Origin: an uncultured Verrucomicrobia subdivision 3 bacterium
GTDB lineage: Bacteria > Verrucomicrobiota > Verrucomicrobiia > Limisphaerales > UBA11358
Assembly (NCBI GenBank): GCA_903861445.1
Contig: CAIOUK010000194.1
Location: forward strand, 1 to 18,532
Direction: 5' to 3'
DNA: 18,532 bases
The position numbers were made by a program, and so were the translations under genes. Below the pieces are notes generated by a model, which did not search any database, had not been told where the DNA came from, and was given only the letters and a program-made list of their open reading frames with translations. Below are positions 13,940 to 18,532 of the stretch, piece by piece (the first letter of the stretch is position 1; the number at the start of each line of letters is the position of its first letter).

Positions 13940-14581
13940 ATGGTTGAAGAGCAACAACACGGCTTTGCGTTTGAAAAATGGGTGATTGAACTAGCCAAAC
14001 ATCTGAATCCAGACAAAAGCCAATTGCTGGCCGGCTACACGGACAAATGGGATTTGCCCGCCGAATTGAATCCGGTTGCCGATGGCGGACCAGTCTCAAT
14101 CAAAACAGCCAAATGGAATTCTGGAATCGGTTTTGGCGATGCCCGCAGACAATTCCAAGTTGACCACAAGTTCACTTTGGTGATTGGTTTTTGGGAACGC
14201 AGTGGTTTGCAGAAACGAGTGGTGAAAATCGTGCCAGTCTTGGTGCAGCCGGATTTATGGGCTTCGCTTTGGAATCCAATCATCTTTTCAGATTTGGAAA
14301 AATTGGACGCCCAGATAAAAAACCGGGGTTGCAGCTATCAAGAAGCCCGGCAACTAGCGCAACGCGCTGTGACATCCGCGCCGTTCACAGATTCAGTTTT
14401 CCGCGCAAATCCAAAAATTGACTCCAAACTCCAGCGCCGCCTTCAGTGCAGCTTGACGCAGGAGAATTTCTTCAAGCATCTTGCCCAGAAAATCACCGGC
14501 GATAAAGAGGACGAACCGTCACTTTGGGGACACACAATCCCGCCTTTTTTGCCGGGACGGCCGCGTTTCGGCGCGGACTGA
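13940..14581 (+). CDS. Putative type II restriction endonuclease
   Basis: A 213-residue protein that I cannot place in a named family. The N-terminus MVEEQQHGFAFEKWVIELAK resembles the opening helix of many PD-(D/E)XK endonucleases. D38 in YTDKWDLPAE (with E42 nearby) and S53-I54-K55 in PVSIKTAKW are candidate catalytic residues, in the order Asp, about 15 residues, then x-I-K. ATG 13940 is chosen because the longer TTG frame (13859) starts inside a periodic repeat and the proposed promoter. It converges with the DNA methyltransferase and overlaps its 3' end by 89 bases. That context, rather than sequence recognition, is the main support for a restriction role. Base composition is AT-richer than the hem genes. 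Confidence 0.6.
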   Translation: MVEEQQHGFAFEKWVIELAKHLNPDKSQLLAGYTDKWDLPAELNPVADGGPVSIKTAKWNSGIGFGDARRQFQVDHKFTLVIGFWERSGLQKRVVKIVPVLVQPDLWASLWNPIIFSDLEKLDAQIKNRGCSYQEARQLAQRAVTSAPFTDSVFRANPKIDSKLQRRLQCSLTQENFFKHLAQKITGDKEDEPSLWGHTIPPFLPGRPRFGAD

Positions 14582-15857
14582 CTTTATAGTCCACTGAACT
14601 TTCAGCGAGCGCGAAATTATTTGTGCGAACAAATTTTTCGGGAATTCGCATTTCGGCCAAGGATGCTTTAGAAATGCTCAACGTGCCGACCCCTTTGGCT
14701 AAACGCCTGATTTGGCTGCGTCCTTCTTCGCTGTTGAACCACTCGACCAACCCCGCACAATCCACATCCTCCGTGGCCGTGAGAACATGAATCCAATCAT
14801 CCGCTTGGGCTTCGAGACCGTGCGGCATCAAGGCCGTCCGGCCATAGCAGCCGGCACCGACGCGGACAAACAGAATTTCGCCCGGCTGAACTGCTGACTC
14901 GTCACAAAAAGCGTCTCCGTGGCGATTGATATAACCGCAATTTTGGTTTAACCGCAGTCCACCTTCGGGCGCCATGTTTTTTGCGCGAATCAATAGAACT
15001 CCGTCGCGACCTGGCGAATCAAGCAATTCACGCTGCTTGCCATACAAGGCGAAGCCGGTGCGAAGTCGAAAGGCATCGCCCAATTTCACACTGTCAGAAA
15101 AAGACGCCGACGTTTTGGAATGGTGCGCTTCGGGTCGCCAATCTGATTCGTCCGCTAGAACAATTTTTTGCCAACGGTCATCCATCTCCTGCCAATCCGC
15201 CAAAGCTAATGGTTTCAGTTCATTCAACTCATTGCAAACCAGCAAAGAAGTAGGCTCGCGGTAAGGCTGGTGAGCCGGAGAAAGTTTTTGAGCAATCAAA
15301 ATGTTCGTTTTGGCGGAAGTTTTTGTGAAGACACCGCGGGGCAAACTGACAATGGCTTCGATATGCGTGCGGCACAACAGCCAATCGCGGACATATTTGA
15401 ATGGCCGGTTGCTCAACGGGCCATCCGGTAAAACAATTGCAATACGGCCTCTCGGCTTGACCAATTTTAGAAACAATTCAAGAAATAAAACTTCCAAACA
15501 TTGCGACGACCGGCCAAAACCGAAATCAAAACCTTGAAGAATTCCCGGGCGCTTTTCCAAATTTGCTTGTGCGCTGAACGGCGGATTACCAACCGTCAAA
15601 TCAAATGTTCCCCAAAGCGGCAACAAATCGGTCAATGCGTCGCCAGCAATGAAATGTTCCTTGTTCAAAAGCGGGCTGACAATGCCACCATAATGCGGAT
15701 CAATCTCGCAACCAAAAATCTCGCAGCTTTGAGGCGCGTTGCGGATGAACACGCCGTCGCCGCAGCTTGGGTCAATTATCTTTTGACTGGAACGAACACC
15801 AGCCAGTCGAAACATACATTGCGCGACAATTTCAGGAGTAAAAAATTGACCAATCAC
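14493..15857 (-). CDS. N6-adenine DNA methyltransferase with fused target-recognition domain
   Basis: A 454-residue gamma-type amino-methyltransferase. GQFFTPEIVA (residues 3-12) is the usual N-terminal motif X region, DPSCGDGVF (29-37) binds S-adenosylmethionine, and NPPF (91-94) is the catalytic motif of N6-adenine enzymes. After the catalytic domain, from about residue 250, is an HsdS-like target-recognition region (LGDAFRLRTGFALYG, then GVGTLSISKASLAEMRIP), so specificity is probably built in, as in single-chain type II or BcgI-like enzymes without the nuclease part. GTG 15857 is the only feasible start because an in-frame TAG lies two codons upstream. The gene follows the hemN stop by 42 bases in the same direction and may be read from the hem promoter as well as its own. 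The last 29 residues lie over the convergent nuclease-like gene. Confidence 0.88.
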   Translation of the reverse strand: MIGQFFTPEIVAQCMFRLAGVRSSQKIIDPSCGDGVFIRNAPQSCEIFGCEIDPHYGGIVSPLLNKEHFIAGDALTDLLPLWGTFDLTVGNPPFSAQANLEKRPGILQGFDFGFGRSSQCLEVLFLELFLKLVKPRGRIAIVLPDGPLSNRPFKYVRDWLLCRTHIEAIVSLPRGVFTKTSAKTNILIAQKLSPAHQPYREPTSLLVCNELNELKPLALADWQEMDDRWQKIVLADESDWRPEAHHSKTSASFSDSVKLGDAFRLRTGFALYGKQRELLDSPGRDGVLLIRAKNMAPEGGLRLNQNCGYINRHGDAFCDESAVQPGEILFVRVGAGCYGRTALMPHGLEAQADDWIHVLTATEDVDCAGLVEWFNSEEGRSQIRRLAKGVGTLSISKASLAEMRIPEKFVRTNNFALAESSVDYKVSPRRNAAVPAKKAGLCVPKVTVRPLYRR

Positions 15858-15863
15858 GAACTA

Positions 15864-15880
15864 ACCGTACAAAATACGGT
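15864..15880. promoter_or_regulatory. Inverted repeat ahead of the methyltransferase gene
   Basis: ACCGTA (15864-15869) and TACGGT (15875-15880) form an exact 6-bp inverted repeat with a 5-bp spacer, 7 bases upstream of the GTG start. TACAA also repeats directly on the plus strand. It could be an operator limiting methyltransferase expression; no controller protein gene is in the window. Confidence 0.35.
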
Positions 15881-15899
15881 ACAAGAATCAATAAATTTT

Positions 15900-17276
15900 T
15901 CAAATCGTCTTGGAATGTCGCCGCTCATTCGCCGCGCCGAGCGTGTTGTCGAAACACATCGCGATGTTGCGGATGAAGAGGCGGCCGGCGTCGGTCACGT
16001 CGAGGCCGCCGGGCGTGAGCTTCACGAGGCCGTCGGCGGCAAACGGCGCGAGCGCGGCGAGTTCCTTGGCAAAATGCTGCTCGAAGTTGATGCCGAGTTT
16101 CGCGCTCATCGCGGCGAAGTCGAGCGAGAGGTCGCACATCGTCCGCATGATGGTTTCGCGGCGGATCTTGTCCTCGTCGCTCACGATATAGGCCTTGTGC
16201 AACGGCACGATGCCGGTGTCCACGGCGGCCTGCCACTTCGGCAGCTCCTTCTCGTTTTGCCAATAAACATCGGGTGTTTGCGACACGGCGCTCATGCCGA
16301 ACGCGTAAATGTCCGAACCGGCGCGCGTGCTGTAGCCCTGAAAATTGCGCTGCAATTTTTTCTCGCGCTGCGAAATCGTCAGCTCGTCGTTCGGCTTCGC
16401 AAAATGATCCATGCCGATATAGACGTATTGGTTGTCGGCGGTGAGCCGTTCGATGACGAGCTTGAGGACTTCCAGTTTGCTTTCCGGCGTGGGCAATATT
16501 TTTTGTTCCAGAATTTTTTGCGACGGCTTGATCCACGGCACATGCGCGTAGCTGAACACGGCAAGCCGGTCGGGTTTCATTTCTAAAACGGCGTCGAGCG
16601 TTTCGTTGAACGTCGCCGGCGTCTGGAATGGCAGCCCGTAAATCAAATCCAAGTTGATCGAGCCGTAGCCAAGTTCGCGCATCCAATCCATCGCCTGCTG
16701 CGTCATTTCGCGCGGCTGGATGCGGTGAATCGCCTGCTGCACGACGGGATTAAAATCCTGCACGCCCATCGAGGCACGGTTGAAACCTATTTCTTTCAGC
16801 GCCACCAAATGCTCGCGCGTAAGCCGGCGCGGGTCAACTTCCACGCTCGCCTCGATGTCCGGCGCGAACGTAAAATGTTTGTGGATGATTTCACCGAGGC
16901 GGCGGATTTCGTCCGGCCGGAGAAATGTCGGCGAGCCGCCGCCGAAATGGAGTTGCACGGCCTTGCGGTCTTTGTTCAGCAGCGGCGCCATGCGCGCGAC
17001 TTCGCGGCCCAACGCCTCGATGTAGGCCATGCCCTTGTCGTGGTTCAGCGTGATGACGGTGGTGCAGCCGCAGAACCAGCAGAGCGTTTCACAAAACGGG
17101 ATGTGGAAATAAACCGAGAGGTCGTGCGGCGCGCGGTTGTTGTCCGCGATCTTGGCGGAAAGCTGCTCCCACGTCACGGCGTCGGTGAACTTGGTCGCGG
17201 GCGGATAGCTGGTGTAACGCGGCCCGGCCACGTTGTATTTTTTCACCAAGTCCAAATCGACGTTTAATGTTTTCAC
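15900..17276 (-). CDS. hemN: Oxygen-independent coproporphyrinogen III oxidase
   Basis: A radical-SAM enzyme that decarboxylates two propionates of coproporphyrinogen III to give protoporphyrinogen IX without oxygen. The 458-residue length matches true HemN. It begins with YNVAGPRYTSYPPATKF, a HemN hallmark. The radical-SAM cluster cysteines are C62, C66 and C69 in FCETLCWFCGC, followed by the HemN-specific LHFGGGSPTFL, DPRRLT and NLDLIYGLPFQT blocks, and by the C-terminal domain with GMDHFAKPNDEL and RNFQGYSTRAG. Presence of HemN fits growth with little or no oxygen. The gene follows hemE after a 107-base gap filled mostly by a hairpin-forming repeat. Its stop codon lies inside one copy of the 21-bp inverted repeat bounding the restriction-modification module. 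Confidence 0.97.
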   Translation of the reverse strand: MKTLNVDLDLVKKYNVAGPRYTSYPPATKFTDAVTWEQLSAKIADNNRAPHDLSVYFHIPFCETLCWFCGCTTVITLNHDKGMAYIEALGREVARMAPLLNKDRKAVQLHFGGGSPTFLRPDEIRRLGEIIHKHFTFAPDIEASVEVDPRRLTREHLVALKEIGFNRASMGVQDFNPVVQQAIHRIQPREMTQQAMDWMRELGYGSINLDLIYGLPFQTPATFNETLDAVLEMKPDRLAVFSYAHVPWIKPSQKILEQKILPTPESKLEVLKLVIERLTADNQYVYIGMDHFAKPNDELTISQREKKLQRNFQGYSTRAGSDIYAFGMSAVSQTPDVYWQNEKELPKWQAAVDTGIVPLHKAYIVSDEDKIRRETIMRTMCDLSLDFAAMSAKLGINFEQHFAKELAALAPFAADGLVKLTPGGLDVTDAGRLFIRNIAMCFDNTLGAANERRHSKTI

Positions 17277-17288
17277 AAGATGATTTTA

Positions 17289-17376
17289 GCCACAGAGTCA
17301 CAGAGACGCAGAGAAAACCAATGCGAGGTCCAGCATAAAAACATTTTCAAACCCTGTGCCTCTGTGCCTCTGTGGC
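17289..17376. repeat. Inverted pair of CACAGAG arrays between hemE and hemN
   Basis: The left arm begins GCCACAGAG (17289), with units CACAGAG, CACAGAG, CGCAGAG at an 8-bp period. The right arm, read on the minus strand from 17376, begins GCCACAGAG and has CACAGAG units again. About 21 of the first 25 positions pair. The spacer of roughly 35 bases has no recognisable signal. The architecture matches the hemG-hemH spacer element, with a different unit sequence. Confidence 0.8.
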
Positions 17377-17383
17377 AAATATT

Positions 17384-18445
17384 TCATTTGAATGCTTTTA
17401 CAGTCTCCACCAACGCGGCGATGTTTTCCAGCTTCGCACCCGGCGTCAGGCCGTGGCCGAGATTGAAAATGTGTCCGGGCCGTCCGCGCATGGCTTCGAG
17501 AATCTTCTTCGTCTCGGCAGCGACGACTTCCGGCGTGGATTCGGCAATATGCACTGGCGACAGATTTCCCTGCATGGCGAGGTGCGCGGGAATGAGTTTC
17601 CGCACTTCAGCCAAATCCGTCTGCCAGTCAATGCCGAGAATGTTCGCGCCACTGTTGATCAAATCCGGCCAGTTGCCGTGTGTGCCGAGCGAGAAATTGA
17701 TGACTGGAACTTTGCCGCCGAGATTGGCGATGATTTCGTTCGTCCAGCGGCCAGACGCTTCCTGAAATTCCGTCGGCGCGAGATGCCCGCCGTGGCTGTC
17801 GAAAATTTGCAGCGCATCAATGCCGGTGGCAATTTGCATCTGCAAATACGCGGTGACGGCGGCGGTCAATTTTTCCAGCAGCGCAAAAAAAGTCTTTTTA
17901 TCCTCGCGAAAGAGTTGGAGCGCGCGGCTGTATTTCGGCACGCTGGCACCTTCCATCATGAACGTCGCCAGTGTCCACGGCGAACCGGTGAAGCCGAGCA
18001 GCGCCGTCTTGTCGCCGAGTTCTGCGCGCAACATTCGCAGCGCCTTGTCCACATAGCTCAACCGTTCGACGACGTGTTCGACGGAAAGTTTTTCAATGTC
18101 CACCTTACTCGTGACCGCAAAATCCATCTGCACGCCGCCGGTTTCCTTAAAATGATATTTTTGTCCCATTGCTTCGGGAATCACCAGGATGTCGCTGAAC
18201 AAAATCGCGGCGTCAAAACCGAACCGGCGCACTGGTTGGAGCGTCACCTCAACGGCAAGTTCGGGATTCTGGCAAAGTTGGACAAACGTGTAAGTCTCCT
18301 TGAGCTTGCGGTATTCCGGCAGCGCGCGGCCGGCCTGGCGCATGAGCCACATCGGCGGACGATCCACCGGCAGACAACGCGCGGCGCGGTTGAAGCGTTC
18401 GCGGTTGGTGGCGGGGGCAGCGGTCGGATTCATCGTTTGCGGCAT
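17384..18445 (-). CDS. hemE: Uroporphyrinogen decarboxylase
   Basis: Decarboxylates uroporphyrinogen III to coproporphyrinogen III in the cytoplasm and is the first gene of the visible hem run. From ATG 18445 the protein is 353 residues, normal for the family. Diagnostic stretches are PPMWLMRQAGRALPEYR, the ILFSDILVIPEAMG substrate-site block, GFTGSPWTLATFMMEG and FDSHGGHLAP. ATG 18433 is an equally possible start because conserved sequence begins at NRERFNRAARC; a TTG at 18463 is less likely. No clear promoter was found in the 87 bases between this start and the window end. An inverted periodic repeat follows the stop before hemN. Confidence 0.96.
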   Translation of the reverse strand: MPQTMNPTAAPATNRERFNRAARCLPVDRPPMWLMRQAGRALPEYRKLKETYTFVQLCQNPELAVEVTLQPVRRFGFDAAILFSDILVIPEAMGQKYHFKETGGVQMDFAVTSKVDIEKLSVEHVVERLSYVDKALRMLRAELGDKTALLGFTGSPWTLATFMMEGASVPKYSRALQLFREDKKTFFALLEKLTAAVTAYLQMQIATGIDALQIFDSHGGHLAPTEFQEASGRWTNEIIANLGGKVPVINFSLGTHGNWPDLINSGANILGIDWQTDLAEVRKLIPAHLAMQGNLSPVHIAESTPEVVAAETKKILEAMRGRPGHIFNLGHGLTPGAKLENIAALVETVKAFK

Positions 18446-18532
18446 AGGAATAGCATAAATCAACAGGGAGGGATAGCAGCTTTACGGATTTTGCTATTGG
18501 CGGCGCATTTTTTGGTAAGCCAACCATTTGAA

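Larger units (their letters stand above)
13886..15909. mobile_element. Restriction-modification module bounded by 21-bp inverted repeats
   Basis: 13886-13906 and the reverse complement of 15889-15909 agree at 19 of 21 positions, including an exact 14-base core ATTTGAAAAATTTA. The two copies bracket the nuclease-like gene and the methyltransferase. The right copy includes the last codons and stop of hemN. The enclosed DNA is less GC-rich than the hem genes around it. No transposase is present, so this is either a non-autonomous insertion or a captured cassette. Confidence 0.5.

Noticed and set aside
15501..16586. A 361-codon open frame on the plus strand
   Set aside because: It lies antisense to hemN and the methyltransferase 5' end, both of which show strong family motifs; the product is low-complexity and typical of a GC-rich shadow frame.

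Overview
The window reads as a chromosomal piece from a GC-rich, Gram-negative bacterium, most likely a verrucomicrobium of the Pedosphaera/Limisphaera type. This is inferred from gene content: paired secreted formylglycine sulfatases, a TIGR03790-type exported protein, apolipoprotein N-acyltransferase, and a hemE-hemN-hemG-hemH run. No rRNA, tRNA or CRISPR array was seen.

Layout. 27-2690 (+): a HAD phosphatase domain fused to apolipoprotein N-acyltransferase, then a small Lys/Ala-rich protein with its own promoter and terminator. 2737-4455 (-): recN. 4513-7796: a two-gene sulfatase cassette between two diverged copies of a 66-bp sequence; the right copy is the upstream region and first codons of the next gene, the left copy a dead remnant of it. 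7769-10185 (+): an MBL-fold hydrolase and a TIGR03790-like protein joined by a heptamer tandem repeat. 10353-10877 (+): an AT-rich membrane-protein gene with integron-cassette-like ends. 10952-11314 (+): a thioredoxin-like [2Fe-2S] ferredoxin. 11316-18445 (mostly -): late haem biosynthesis genes hemE, hemN, hemG and hemH, split between hemN and hemG by a restriction-modification module.

How the genes work together. HemE (uroporphyrinogen decarboxylation), HemN (oxygen-independent coproporphyrinogen oxidation), HemG (protoporphyrinogen oxidation) and HemH (iron insertion) are consecutive steps to protohaem. The methyltransferase with a fused target-recognition domain and the convergent nuclease-like gene would form a self-contained restriction-modification system. 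The sulfatases overlap by four bases and are both exported, suggesting joint desulfation of a polysaccharide.

The most unusual content is repetitive. (1) Two different palindromic elements, 66 bp in recN and 57 bp in hemG, sit in frame inside conserved housekeeping genes and share GTAGG/CCTAC-type ends. (2) A family of short periodic arrays, with units like CAC[AG][AG]A every 8-11 bp, occupies five gene junctions; in two haem-operon junctions it forms long inverted pairs. (3) The sulfatase cassette is flanked by direct repeats, the restriction-modification module by a 21-bp inverted repeat (19/21), and the AT-rich gene by 8-bp inverted repeats. Together these suggest a chromosome shaped by small palindromic and array-like elements and by cassette insertion.
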